A model generated the notes under the pieces. The model was not told the DNA's origin. It made no database searches and was given only the letters and a program-made list of their open reading frames with translations. The translations under genes and the position numbers were made by a program. DNA of 64,000 nucleotides from Clostridium fungisolvens (lineage in GTDB: Bacteria > Bacillota > Clostridia > Clostridiales > Clostridiaceae): assembly GCF_014193895.1 (NCBI RefSeq), contig NZ_BLZR01000001.1, positions 496,001-560,000 on the forward strand. Direction: 5' to 3'. Shown piece after piece: positions 14,829-24,900 of the stretch. The stretch's first letter is position 1; each line of letters begins with the position of its first letter.

Positions 14829-15851
14829 ATGCAAAATAAAACAATGTTTAGTACCTTCGGTGCTGATATAAATGAGTACAAATCAGGGGTTAATTTTGCT
14901 ATCTTAGCAAGAACAGTAGACTTTCTTTATCTTAGAGCATCTGGTTCAGGCTCTGGTAGATTTAGAGTTGATGCAAAGTTTATTGAATTTGCAAGAGGCT
15001 CAAGGGCTGTAGGTATCCCAGTAGGGGCATATCACTATGCATTACCTTCTGCAGATTATGCTACAGCGGATAGTCAATGTGATGCCTTTATCGGAGTTCT
15101 TCAAGATGGATTTGGTCAAGGAGATTATGGAGACTTATTTCCCGTACTTGATGTAGAAGCGCCTACCAATAAATCTATTACAACAGCGCAGCTTGTAAAC
15201 TGGGTAGATAGATTTAGAAAAAGGTTTGAAAGTAAAACAAGAAGAAGACTTATGCTTTACACAGGAGTATTTTTTGTAAATCTATATGATGATTTTAAAA
15301 TAGCTGGAAAAGGATATCCGTTAAGTAATATGCCTCTATGGATTGCTATGTATAAAGAAATTGCAGGTAATCCACCTGTGCCACCAGATATAGGTGGATG
15401 GAAGAGATGGCGAATATGGCAATATACAGAAGCTGGAGATATTCCTGGAGTTACCCCTCCTGCAGATTTGAACTATGGACCAGATAGCATAGATATGCTT
15501 ACGCCACCAACTGATGTAAAAGGACTTTATGCAAGAGCTGATAATAAGAATATATATGTTTCATGGACAAAGAATAAAGATAAAGATCTTTTAGGATACA
15601 ATATATTTGTTAACAGTAATTATGCAGGAACTGTAGGAGTAAATGATACTTATTATGTTATACCAAAATCAAAATTTACACTTCCAGCTGGAAGACCTAT
15701 AGAAATAGGTATAGAAGCATTCGATTTTGATGGAGATTTTTCAAAGAAAAGAACTAAATTTTTAATTCAACCAACAAGAAGTGATGATCAATTAGAATAT
15801 GGAACTTATTTTGATGGAGATTATTTTATATTTGGAGAAGGCGAAAAGTAG
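14829..15851 (+). CDS. GH25-family muramidase with C-terminal Fn3-like domain
   Basis: The 340-residue protein starts at the ATG with GGAGG 4-5 bases upstream; the ATG at 14802 has no ribosome binding site. Residues ~8-225 form a GH25 TIM barrel. They include GADINEYKSGVNFAIL, FLYLRASGSGSG, VGIPVGAYHYAL, and LDVEAP with the catalytic Asp/Glu. They end with RIWQYTEAGDIPGV and a DLNY motif. GH25 enzymes cut the N-acetylmuramic acid to N-acetylglucosamine bond of peptidoglycan. The C-terminal ~100 residues look like a fibronectin-III module (DNKNIYVSWTKNKDKDLLGY). No signal peptide is visible, so export, spore association or release by lysis remain open. A terminator follows. Confidence 0.8.
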   Translation: MQNKTMFSTFGADINEYKSGVNFAILARTVDFLYLRASGSGSGRFRVDAKFIEFARGSRAVGIPVGAYHYALPSADYATADSQCDAFIGVLQDGFGQGDYGDLFPVLDVEAPTNKSITTAQLVNWVDRFRKRFESKTRRRLMLYTGVFFVNLYDDFKIAGKGYPLSNMPLWIAMYKEIAGNPPVPPDIGGWKRWRIWQYTEAGDIPGVTPPADLNYGPDSIDMLTPPTDVKGLYARADNKNIYVSWTKNKDKDLLGYNIFVNSNYAGTVGVNDTYYVIPKSKFTLPAGRPIEIGIEAFDFDGDFSKKRTKFLIQPTRSDDQLEYGTYFDGDYFIFGEGEK

Positions 15852-15867
15852 AATAATTTATAGAATG

Positions 15868-15900
15868 AAAAAATGCCCTATTAATTTGGGCATTTTTTTC
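15868..15900. terminator. Terminator between GH25 and M42 genes
   Basis: Stem AAATGCCC / GGGCATTT with a 9-base loop and seven T on the plus strand. The A-run on its 5' side also makes it usable for the converging minus-strand gene. Confidence 0.85.
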
Positions 15901-15912
15901 GGTGTTTATAGA

Positions 15913-16953
15913 TTATTTAGTTTCAGAATACTTTAATACCAACTTTAAAGTTTCCACAAGAGAATCTAAGTGAGTTCGTTCATAGGCGTGAGATGCAAAA
16001 ACTCCAGGACCTATTAAAGCGGTTCTTATATTCCAGCCTGCATTTACTGCTGCAGAGGCATCAGAACCATAATGTGGATATATATCTATCTTATAATTTA
16101 TATTATTTTCTTTACATAGACTTACAATTTTTTTTCTTAAGTCATAATCATAAGGGCCGGAAGAATCCTTGGCGCATATACAGACAGCATATTCAGATGA
16201 ATTTTGTCCAGGACCAGGTGCGCCCATATCTACAGCTATAAATTCTTTTGTGTTCTCAGGCAAACCTGCTTTAGCACCATGTCCAACTTCTTCATAAGTA
16301 GAAATGAAAAAGTGTGTGTTGTATGGAAGTTTAAGATTTTTTTCGGAAATATATTTTATTGCAGTTAATAGAACTGCTACACTAGCCTTATCATCAAGAT
16401 GTCTACTTTTTACAAAACCTTTTTCTGTTATGGTAGCTCTAGAATCAAAACAAATGAAATCTCCAACGTTTATACCTAGTCTTTCAGTATCTTCCTTGCT
16501 AAATACTTTTTCATCAATTATCACTTCCATATTTGGAGCGATTCTCTTTAAATCTCTAGCATCATCTCCACTTATATGAACTGATGGTTTTATAGTTTGT
16601 ATAGTACCAGTATAAGAATTACCATCTAAGGTCTCTATAGTACAGTTTTCACCATCTATAGATGTCATCATAAATCCACCAACAGGTGTAAGCTCTAAAG
16701 CGCCATTATTTTTTATTTCTTTAACCATAGCACCTAGAGTATCTATATGTCCAGAAAACACTCTATCAAAGCTTTTATCTTCTCCTTTGAAGCTTACAAG
16801 AATTGCGCCTTTATTAGTTACAGTATAATTAACATTAAGTTTTTCTAGTTCAGTTATTACATATTTACGGATATTATCAGTATATCCGGTAGGACTAGGA
16901 GTTGTTAGAAGGTTCATTAAATAAGTCTTTAATACATCTAAATCAAATTTCAT
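15913..16953 (-). CDS. M42-family metallo-aminopeptidase
   Basis: Cytosolic dinuclear metal peptidase of 346 residues, of the tetrahedral aminopeptidase/glutamyl aminopeptidase group. Metal-binding and catalytic motifs are visible in order: FSGHIDTLGAMVKEI (first His/Asp), SRHLDDKASVAVLL (bridging Asp), STYEEVGHGA (catalytic Glu pair), VDMGAPGPGQ (Asp), and HAYERTHLDSL (last His). The ATG at 16953 has GGGGGA 8 bases upstream; the TTG at 16968 overlaps that site. It is the only minus-strand gene between 1 and 41 kb. The usual role is trimming of peptides after proteasome-like proteases; some members were misnamed endoglucanases. Confidence 0.9.
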   Translation of the reverse strand: MKFDLDVLKTYLMNLLTTPSPTGYTDNIRKYVITELEKLNVNYTVTNKGAILVSFKGEDKSFDRVFSGHIDTLGAMVKEIKNNGALELTPVGGFMMTSIDGENCTIETLDGNSYTGTIQTIKPSVHISGDDARDLKRIAPNMEVIIDEKVFSKEDTERLGINVGDFICFDSRATITEKGFVKSRHLDDKASVAVLLTAIKYISEKNLKLPYNTHFFISTYEEVGHGAKAGLPENTKEFIAVDMGAPGPGQNSSEYAVCICAKDSSGPYDYDLRKKIVSLCKENNINYKIDIYPHYGSDASAAVNAGWNIRTALIGPGVFASHAYERTHLDSLVETLKLVLKYSETK

Positions 16954-16984
16954 TTTTCTATCCCCCAAGAAAATTTTCTATGTA

Positions 16985-17079
16985 GATGTACCACTTCTTA
17001 ATAAAATTTATATTTTTAAATTCTCTCACCAGAAACCGTGAGAGTTTTAAAAATAGATTTCGGTAAGAACTGGTACATC
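16985..17079. repeat. Element C, copy C3
   Basis: Arms GATGTACCACTTCTTA / TAAGAACTGGTACATC pair at 15 of 16 positions. The apical hairpin is CTCTCACCAGAAACCGTGAGAG. Between them are AT-rich stretches with ATAGATTTCGG on the 3' side, shared with C5 and C7. It lies in the divergent gap between the M42 and VanW genes. Confidence 0.75.
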
Positions 17080-17447
17080 CTTAGATTATACATCTAAAAT
17101 TATAGCGTTTCCAAGTAAAAGTAAAAAAATCAGATTGAGTCACAATATATACTATGTTTATTTGTACTGTGTTAAGTAATAAATTAAAAAAAATATTATA
17201 AAAGCCTAAAAATATCACATCATAAATAATATGATAAGAATATCTTTGTAACTTGTGCCTAAATATAAAGTTTACAATAAAAGTATATTTATTAATGGTT
17301 TTTTTTATAGTATAATTAGGAGTACCATAAAGGATATACCAATCTAATTGTTAAATATTTGAAAACATTTATAATCTATTATTAATATAAGATGAAAATA
17401 TGTCAAATTACTTTTAGGTGGTTCATTTAAAAGAAAGGAGAAAATAT
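17080..17447. other. Gene-free stretch before the VanW gene
   Basis: AT-rich, no convincing frame. TATAAT at 17311-17316 is a candidate -10 box for the VanW gene without a good -35 match. No element recognised. Confidence 0.4.
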
Positions 17448-18926
17448 ATGAGCAACGAAGTAGGAAAAAACAAAACGTTAAAGATGGTAGTTGCTGGGAC
17501 TGTAGCTGTAGTAGTGATTGGATTATCTGGAGCTGGTGTATACGCCATGTCTGTAAAGAATCAAGTTGCAAAATGGGATAATAAGATATACCAAGGTGTA
17601 AAGGTTAATGATGTTGATCTTTCAGGTAAGACAAAAGAAGAAGCAGTAAAACTATTAGAAGATAGTTTTTCAAATACAATAAAGCAAAAGAAGCTTATTG
17701 TTAAGGCGTTAGACCAAAACTTTGAGCTTGACTATTCAAATTTGAATCCTCAATTTAATGTTCAAGAAATGGCTCAAAAAGCCATAGAAGAAGGAAAAAA
17801 TTTAAGCTTATTTCAGAAAAATAATATTATAAAAAACGGGACTAATAAAAATCTTCCTCTAGAGTTTAAATATGATGACAGCAAGATAAAGGCATTTGAA
17901 CAGCAAATTGAAAGCAAAATAAACCAAGACCCTGTAAATGCAAAAATCTCCATAAGTGGAGGTAATATAAGTATTACTGATGATCAAACAGGTCGTAAAG
18001 TAAATACCGAACAATTGGACAAGTTGATTAAAACTAACATTAATGGGAAAATTGAGCAACAAACTGTTGTGCAAGCACCAATAGAAGAAGTTAAGCCAAA
18101 GTATCCAAAATCAGAGCTTGCAAAGATTGATGGCAAAATTTCAACTTTTTCAACTAGTTTTGCAACTTCTAACCCAGGAAGATCAGCTAACGTAACTTTA
18201 GCTAGTAATTTTATAAATGCTAAAGTGCTAATGCCTGGAGATACATTCAGCTATAATGAAGCTGTTGGAGAAAGAACAACAGCTAGAGGCTTTAAAGATG
18301 CAGCAATATTTGTAGGAGATAAAGTTGAACAAGGAGTTGGTGGAGGTATATGCCAAGTTTCAACTACACTATATAGAGCGGCTATGAGAGCTGGTATTAG
18401 ATCAACGGAAAGAAGTAATCATTCTATGCCTACAAGCTATTCAGATGTAGGATTAGATGCAACGGTTTATTGGGGATCATTGGACTATAAATTTAAGAAT
18501 ACATATAATTTCCCTATATATATAGAATCATACACAAGCAATAAAAATGTATATGTTAACTTTTATGGAAATATAGCTGGAATGGGTGGAAAAACCTATG
18601 AATTATTTGCTGATACTTTAGCAAAGTATGATCCTACTATATCAAAAGTAGAAGATAGCTCCATTATGGAAGGTCAAACTCAATGGGATAAACATCCTGT
18701 TACTGGTTATAAAGTGCAGAGTTATTTAGTAACTTACCAAAATGGAAAAGAGATAGCAAGAGAAAATATAGCTACTGATAATTATCAAAAAGTAAATGGA
18801 GTTATGAGGGTTGGAACAAAGAAAGCTACACCTCCTCCGGTTACTCAAACACAAACAACTCAAGATCCTGCAGCAACTCAAGCTACAGCAACTCCAACTG
18901 TAGCAACAACAGGAACTAATCAATAA
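17448..18926 (+). CDS. VanW-domain cell-wall-associated protein
   Basis: About 492 residues. One N-terminal membrane helix (about 10-33) is followed by a YoaR-like putative peptidoglycan-binding region with two similar halves (about 45-215). The VanW domain lies near 250-390 (MPGDTFSYNEAVGERTTARG, VGGGICQVSTTLYRAAM, ERSNHSMPTSY). A G5-like stretch and a Thr/Gln/Ala-rich disordered tail follow. VanW-domain proteins are common surface proteins of clostridia; the domain is named after the vancomycin cluster, but its biochemistry is not settled. ATG at 17448 has AAAGGAG 8 bases upstream. The protein is predicted to be anchored by its N-terminal helix with the bulk outside. Confidence 0.85.
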   Translation: MSNEVGKNKTLKMVVAGTVAVVVIGLSGAGVYAMSVKNQVAKWDNKIYQGVKVNDVDLSGKTKEEAVKLLEDSFSNTIKQKKLIVKALDQNFELDYSNLNPQFNVQEMAQKAIEEGKNLSLFQKNNIIKNGTNKNLPLEFKYDDSKIKAFEQQIESKINQDPVNAKISISGGNISITDDQTGRKVNTEQLDKLIKTNINGKIEQQTVVQAPIEEVKPKYPKSELAKIDGKISTFSTSFATSNPGRSANVTLASNFINAKVLMPGDTFSYNEAVGERTTARGFKDAAIFVGDKVEQGVGGGICQVSTTLYRAAMRAGIRSTERSNHSMPTSYSDVGLDATVYWGSLDYKFKNTYNFPIYIESYTSNKNVYVNFYGNIAGMGGKTYELFADTLAKYDPTISKVEDSSIMEGQTQWDKHPVTGYKVQSYLVTYQNGKEIARENIATDNYQKVNGVMRVGTKKATPPPVTQTQTTQDPAATQATATPTVATTGTNQ

Positions 18927-18942
18927 AAAATAGCTAATTTAA

Positions 18943-18968
18943 AGTCATCCTTTGGGATGGCTTTTTTT
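18943..18968 (+). terminator. Terminator of the VanW gene
   Basis: Eight-base-pair stem AGTCATCC / GGATGGCT (one G-T pair), a short TTTG loop and a run of seven T. Confidence 0.85.
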
Positions 18969-19067
18969 ATTTTTTAGAAATTTATAACTAAATTATATAT
19001 TTGGATAGTTATCCCAATAGGTTTAGTACATAATATAAGTTAAAGAATAAAAAAGAAGAATATATCT
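18962..19067 (+). repeat. Element A, copy A5 (3' truncated)
   Basis: Begins in the T-tract of the VanW terminator with arm 1 (TTTTTTTATTTTTTAG). It carries arm 2 TAAAGAATAAAAA at 19041-19053 and the shared AAGAAGAATATATC stretch. It then stops before the CTGCC core hairpin. The arm 1 to arm 2 distance (about 76 bp) matches the full copies. Confidence 0.55.
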
Positions 19068-19148
19068 TAATACTTTTAGATGTTTTTACTATCTAAGATT
19101 AAAACCACTTAAGTAAGGGGATGTATTAACTTTGTCTTTTGAGGATAA

Positions 19149-19200
19149 TTCAAGTAAAAAGTGCTTTTTTCAAGTAATATATTGTTGTTATTCAAGTAAA
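19149..19200 (+). promoter_or_regulatory. Three TTCAAGTAA direct repeats before the GH1 gene
   Basis: TTCAAGTAAA at 19149, TTCAAGTAAT at 19169 and TTCAAGTAAA at 19191, spaced 20 and 22 bp (about two helical turns). The same motif occurs twice in front of the PL8 gene. This pattern is typical of an activator or regulator that binds side by side on one DNA face; the protein is unknown. Confidence 0.65.
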
Positions 19201-19203
19201 GTG

Positions 19204-19237
19204 TTGACATAATAAGCTTGTATACACAAAGTGTATT
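19204..19237 (+). promoter_or_regulatory. -35-like box and palindromic operator before GH1 gene
   Basis: TTGACA at 19204-19209 is followed by a palindrome ATACAC-AAA-GTGTAT (19222-19236). No well-placed -10 box is seen. The palindrome is a plausible site for the LacI-family protein encoded downstream (inference). Confidence 0.4.
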
Positions 19238-19295
19238 TATATGACATAGATTTTTACCGTGTTATTGAATAAATAAACTCGAAGGAGAAAGAGAA

Positions 19296-20639
19296 ATGTT
19301 GAGAAAAGATTTCTTATGGGGAGGAGCTGTTACGGCTCATCAAAGTGAAGGCGGGTATACTGAAGGTGGAAAGGTAGCAGCTGTTTGTGATTTGACACCA
19401 ACAGGAGAATTCTCTGACTTTAAGGATGGCATTGATTCATATCATAGATATGAAGCGGATTTTGATTTGTTTAAGGAAATGGGTTTTAATGCTTATCGTT
19501 TTTCCATTGACTGGTCTAGAATGATGGGTGATGAAAACACTTATAATGAAGCCGGTTTTGAATTCTATGATAAGTTTATAGATGCCTTAATTGAAAGAGG
19601 AATGGAGCCTATTCCTACACTTTATCATTTTGAAATGCCTATTTTTTTACATGAAAAATATAACGGTTTTTATAGTCGCAGAGTTGTTGATATTTTTGTG
19701 GAACTATGCAAGAAAATTGTTGATCGTTATGGACATAAGGTAAAGTATTGGATAATCTTTAATGAACAGAATGGAATATTACAAAAAGGTCCTAAAATGT
19801 TCTTTGGTAGCGTTTGTCCAGAAGAAATCAATGCACAGCTGTTTGATAATCAAATTATGCATAATACATTAATTGCTCATAGCCTAATTAATGAATATAT
19901 TCACATACAAGGTGGAAAGGTTATGGGGATGGCAACAATTGTTCAAAGCTATCCAGAGACTTGTCACCCATTAGACACTTTAGAAAGTATGAAAGCGCAG
20001 AGTGAAGCTTATGTATTTTTAGATGTTTTTGCAAGAGGGCATTATAATTCGTATTACTATGCTAATATGAAAAATGAAGGAACAATGCCTGAGATTCTTG
20101 AAGGAGATTTAGAGCTTTTAAAGAAAGGAATCACAGATTATTTGGCTATTAGTTATTATATGTCTACCATATCTCATTATGGAGAGGAAAGTTTAACTAA
20201 TGTGAATGATGTGGTTATTAAAAAGAATCCTTATTTAGAAATGTCTAAGTTTGGCTGGACCGTTGATCCAATTGGGTTAAGAATTACTTTAAGACAATTG
20301 TATGACCGTTATGAAATGCCTATATATATCGTAGAAAATGGATTTGGATATGATGATCAAATCGGTGAAGATGGCCAAATTATAGATGATTATCGTATTG
20401 ATTATATGAGCAAACATATTGCAGAGATGAAAGAAGCTGTTCATGATGGAGTTGACTGTAGAGGTTATCTTGCTTGGGGACCAGTAGACATCCTCAGTAG
20501 CCGTGCTCAAATGAAGAAGAGATATGGTTTTATTTATGTTAACAGAGATAATGATGATTTAAAAGATATGCGTAGAATTAAGAAAAAATCATTTTCTTGG
20601 TTTAAGAAGATTATTGAAACGAATGGAGATGAGTTATAG
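19296..20639 (+). CDS. GH1 6-phospho-beta-glucosidase
   Basis: Glycoside hydrolase family 1 enzyme, 447 residues, slightly shorter than most. The N-terminal signature is FLWGGAVTAHQSEGGY, the acid/base Glu is about 157 in IIFNEQNG, and the nucleophile Glu is about 347 in YIVENGFGYDD. The C-terminal DILSSRAQMKKRYGFIYVNR has the Ser-Lys-Tyr set that binds the 6-phosphate in phospho-beta-glucosidases, so the substrate is probably a phosphorylated beta-disaccharide. No PTS gene is present nearby to make such a substrate. GAAGGAG precedes the ATG. It precedes a LacI regulator and a PL8 lyase, forming a small glycan-use island. Confidence 0.85.
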   Translation: MLRKDFLWGGAVTAHQSEGGYTEGGKVAAVCDLTPTGEFSDFKDGIDSYHRYEADFDLFKEMGFNAYRFSIDWSRMMGDENTYNEAGFEFYDKFIDALIERGMEPIPTLYHFEMPIFLHEKYNGFYSRRVVDIFVELCKKIVDRYGHKVKYWIIFNEQNGILQKGPKMFFGSVCPEEINAQLFDNQIMHNTLIAHSLINEYIHIQGGKVMGMATIVQSYPETCHPLDTLESMKAQSEAYVFLDVFARGHYNSYYYANMKNEGTMPEILEGDLELLKKGITDYLAISYYMSTISHYGEESLTNVNDVVIKKNPYLEMSKFGWTVDPIGLRITLRQLYDRYEMPIYIVENGFGYDDQIGEDGQIIDDYRIDYMSKHIAEMKEAVHDGVDCRGYLAWGPVDILSSRAQMKKRYGFIYVNRDNDDLKDMRRIKKKSFSWFKKIIETNGDEL

Positions 20640-20696
20640 CATATGACGCTATAATATATTAGTTTTTAGTAAAATTAAAGTTACTTCAGACATAAT

Positions 20697-20728
20697 TAAA
20701 GCATCGGATGAATAGCCATTTAATTTCA
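20697..20728 (-). repeat. Fragment of element B end
   Basis: GCATCGGATGAATAGCCATTTAATTTC is close to the reverse complement of the left end of B2 and B5. Only this arm is present, between the GH1 and LacI genes. Confidence 0.5.
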
Positions 20729-20761
20729 CATATCCAAGGTGAAAAGAAAGGATAATAGCTT

Positions 20762-21790
20762 ATGAAAGTCACAATGAAAGATATCGCTAACAGATTAGGA
20801 ATTTCTATTAATGCTGTATCTATTGCTTTAAATGATAAAGTTGGTGTAAGCGAAGAAATGCGATTAGAAATATTACGTACTGCTGATGAAATGGGTTATA
20901 TAAATGAAAAAAGACAATATTTATCTGTGCTATCAAAGACTAATGTTTGTATTTTGATGCAGAGCTATTATGCAGATACAGGACATTTCTATTCTATTGT
21001 TTTACGTTCTATTGTTGAACAAGCAAAGGCTTTTGGCTATTTCTCCATCTTGAATTATTTTGAGGATACTGAATTTGCTATGCCTAAGTGTATCTTAGAA
21101 AGAAAGGTAGCCGGGGTTCTAGTTGTTGGAAAAATATCTGATTATAATTTAATTCTTTTGAAAAAAACTGGCGTCCCAGTGGTTCTTGTTGACTTTACAT
21201 CCTTATGTGATCCTAGTGACTGTGTTTTAACTCATAACAAGCAAGGTGGATATATGATGGCAAATCATGTTATTCAAAAAGGCTATAAGAAAATAGGTTT
21301 CTTTGGTGACTTAGATTATTCCTTTAGTTTTGAAGATAGGTTTTTGGGATATAAGCAGGCGCTTCTTAAAAGCAATATAACAGATTATCAAGGTATAGAT
21401 AGTTATATTGAGAGATATTCCTTTTTAAAAGGAATAGAAAAATTCATATTAGCAAATCAAATTTCTGATATTATAAGCATCCTACAATCAAAAGAGTTGC
21501 CTGAAGTTTTAATTTGTGCAAATGATTCTAATGCATTTACTGTCATTTCTGCGTTAAAAGATATGGGGGTAAAGGTTCCAGAGGATATTGGGGTGGTTGG
21601 CTTTGATGATACACCCTTATGTGAAAAGTCAATTCCACAAATAACAACTGTCCAAGTACAAAAGGAGCTAATGGGTCAAGTTGCTGTTTCTAATTTAATT
21701 GATCGTATACATCGAAAAGATAATATACCAATGACACAATTATTAAGTGTGAAAGTCATAGAAAGAGATTCATTAAAATTTAGAGATTAA
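20762..21790 (+). CDS. LacI-family transcriptional regulator
   Basis: The 342 residues consist of a LacI helix-turn-helix (VTMKDIANRLGISINAVSIALN, residues 3-24) with the hinge region to about 55, and a periplasmic-binding-like effector domain (about 60-340). Typical landmarks are GYKKIGFFGD, ICANDSNAFTVI and DIGVVGFDDTPLCE. It sits between the GH1 and PL8 genes and most likely controls one or both by a sugar signal. AAAGGA precedes the ATG. The stop codon lies within a terminator hairpin. No closer family assignment was attempted. Confidence 0.9.
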   Translation: MKVTMKDIANRLGISINAVSIALNDKVGVSEEMRLEILRTADEMGYINEKRQYLSVLSKTNVCILMQSYYADTGHFYSIVLRSIVEQAKAFGYFSILNYFEDTEFAMPKCILERKVAGVLVVGKISDYNLILLKKTGVPVVLVDFTSLCDPSDCVLTHNKQGGYMMANHVIQKGYKKIGFFGDLDYSFSFEDRFLGYKQALLKSNITDYQGIDSYIERYSFLKGIEKFILANQISDIISILQSKELPEVLICANDSNAFTVISALKDMGVKVPEDIGVVGFDDTPLCEKSIPQITTVQVQKELMGQVAVSNLIDRIHRKDNIPMTQLLSVKVIERDSLKFRD

Positions 21791-21808
21791 TGAATCTCTT
21801 TTTTTTTG
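21764..21808 (+). terminator. Terminator overlapping the lacI-type gene stop
   Basis: Perfect 13-bp stem AGAGATTCATTAA / TTAATGAATCTCT (21764-21776 with 21787-21799) and nine T. The 3' stem strand includes the stop codon, so the hairpin forms over the end of the gene. Confidence 0.85.
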
Positions 21809-21827
21809 TATAGGAAACCATAAAACT

Positions 21828-21859
21828 TTCAAGTAAATGCTCGTTGAAATTCAAGTAAA
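21828..21859 (+). promoter_or_regulatory. Two TTCAAGTAAA repeats before the PL8 gene
   Basis: Identical copies at 21828-21837 and 21850-21859, 22 bp apart. They match the three copies in front of the GH1 gene and support shared control of the two enzymes. Confidence 0.6.
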
Positions 21860-21911
21860 ATTACAGAAGAATAGGATTGTGAGGTAAATGTTTTCAATGG
21901 AGGGAAAGGAT

Positions 21912-24900
21912 ATGATGAAAAGGGTTGGTAGGATTGTTTTATCTTTAATTATGATCATGGCTCTTGTTTTTGACGGTACAAGTATTGCTAAAGCAACAAA
22001 TGTTGATGATATGAATTTAATCAAGAGTAGGATTAAGGAGTATTTTTTAAAGCTTGATACGATTGATGATGGGTCAAAAGTAGAGGCTTGCTATGTAAGC
22101 CACGCAGAAGATTATCTTAAGCTAATAGAACCGGATGGATCTTTTAAAGATGTGGATTATAAAGCTACAAATAATGCTGCAAATGGAGCTGCATGGTCCC
22201 CGTATCTAGCCTTAGATAGAATGCAGGCTATTGCAATAGCTTACAATAAACAAGGAAATTCAATTTATAAAAAGCAAGAAGTTGTTGATAAATTGAATAA
22301 AGCTATAGTTTATTGGGCGTCGCAAAATCCAAGATCAACAAACTGGTGGGAAAATCAAGTTGGTGTTCAATTACGATTTGCTAGAATCGGATTATTTATG
22401 GAGGACAGTATAAGCAGTGAAGCTTTAAATATTATTCTAAACAAGCTTTTAGAAAAAACGCCAGTTAAATATGGATCAGGTCAAAATAACTTATGGTTTG
22501 ATCAAAACTATGTTTATTATGCTCTCATTAAAGAAGATGCAACTCAGTTAAAAGATATGATTAGTAATTATTTAGATTATTGTTTAACAACGCAGTTAGA
22601 TGATATTACAAAAGAAGCGGTACAAGTTGATAACAGTTACTATATGCATGGAAGACAATTTTATTCAAATGGCTACGGGATGACTATGTTTAGAGACATG
22701 AGCTATTGGATCTATATGTTGAAATCAACAGACTTTGCAGTAAGCCAAGATGTTGTTGATAGAATGGGAAACTATATGATAAATGGTACAAGTTGGACAG
22801 TTAGAGGAGATATCATGGAGCTATACCTTGGATATCGTCCATACAAATACGACGTAGGATATGATAACTATTCTGAAGAATACATCGAGCCTTTAAAGAG
22901 AATGATTGAGTCAGATACTAAACGTGCTAGTGAATATCAAAAAATTTTAGATAATATTGAAGGCAAAAACAATTCCAATGGTAAGAACGGTAACTACTAT
23001 ATGTGGCGTTCTGGATATGAATCTCATATGAGGGATGGTTATGGTGTCAATATAAAGATGGATTCTAAGAATCTTATTGGGGGAGAATGGAGAGGTCCTT
23101 GGAATGAAGCTGGAAAACCAAATCAACAATTGATTTATTGGACATCAGCTGCATCTTCTACAATAACAGTAGATGGAGATGAATATAAATCAGTATATCC
23201 AGTATTTGATTGGACACATACTCCAGGAGCTACAGCACCTAATTTTATTAGTAATAAATTCAATTTCGAAAATAATGAATTGTTTAATATTGGCGTAAGT
23301 AATGGTAAATATGGAGTAACTGCTTATAAATTTGATAAAACTAATACGAAGGGTCAAAAAGGATATTTCTTCTTTGATGATGAGTTTGTCGCATTAGGAT
23401 CAAATATTTCATCAACAAATGATGCACCTATTCACACAACCTTAAACCAAAGTAAGGCTAGTGATTTAAAAGTTAATGGTGAGGCAGTTGAATTAGGAAC
23501 TGTAGCAAAAGAATATACAACAAAAAGTATATATAACAACAAGATTGGATACGTTTTCTTGAAGGATACAAAGGTTAAAGTATCTTATGATGGACAAAAA
23601 AATGTTCCAAGCTTATGGCCAGAAGATATGAAAAAGAATGCTGATTCTGTTTTTACAGCATATATTGATCATGGTGTAAAACCAACTAATGATTCTTATG
23701 CTTATATAGTTGTTCCAAATAAAACAGAAGCAGAAGTAAAGAGCTATTCAAACAACATTCCTGTAACAGTTGTAGCAAATAATTCCGATGTACAAGCGGT
23801 TAGACATGATGGATTAAAGCAAACACAAATTAATTTTTACAAAGCAGGTTCTTTAGAATATAAGAAAGGTTATACAATAACAGTAGATCAAGCGTGTAGT
23901 GTTATCATAGATGAATCAGGAAGTACAAGACAAATAACTGTAGCTGTTAATGACAATGAAGATCATAAGATAGTAAATGTAGGATTATCATATAACAGTA
24001 CTAAAACAACAACTACTTTTATTTCAAAAGCTTTACCGTATGCTGGTCAATCGAAGACATTAGCGGAAGGACAAGATGATAGATATTTAGCGAGTAGTTC
24101 TACTGCAAATCATTACGTTAAAAATGTAGTAGATGGTAATAGTAATACCTATTGGGAAAGTAAAGGCCAAGGTGAAGAATGGATTTCACTACTTACAGGC
24201 TCAAACAAATACTTGAAAGATATAACTATTTCATGGGGAGAAAAATATGCCAGTGAATATGAAGTTTACGCATCACAAGATGGAGAAAACTATGAACTTG
24301 TTTCAAAGGTTTCAAAAGGCGATGGAAAGCAGACAACAATACCTATTGCTAGAATGTGTAATTATATAAAAATTATCATGAAATCTAGTAGTGGGGATTG
24401 TTATCAAATCAAAGAAGTCGCAATGGATGAAGGAGAACTCCTTTCCTTAAATAAACCGACTACAACAAGCTCTGTATCATCTAAAGCACCGACCTTTGTA
24501 GGAGGATTTGCTGTTGATGGAGATTTATCTACAAGATGGGCATCTAATCGTAATTCAGATAATGAGTGGATAATTATTGATCTAGAAAAGTATTCACGTA
24601 TAGATGCCATGAAAATCATTTGGGAAAATGCATGTTCAGACGATTATACCATTGAGGTATCAGATGATAACCAAAATTGGAAAAGTGTGAAGCAATTAAA
24701 AGCAGATGTGAGTTTAAAAGATGAAATTAATTTTAGTGAGTCAGTGTATGGTCGCTATGTAAAAATTAATTCACATAAATCAAGGTTAGTTAGTGGAACA
24801 AATTATGGGATAAATATATTTGAAATTAATGTTTATGGTGAAGCAAAGGAAGAAGATAAAGTTAATGTTGCTCTAAATAAACCTTCAAAAGCAAGCTCAG

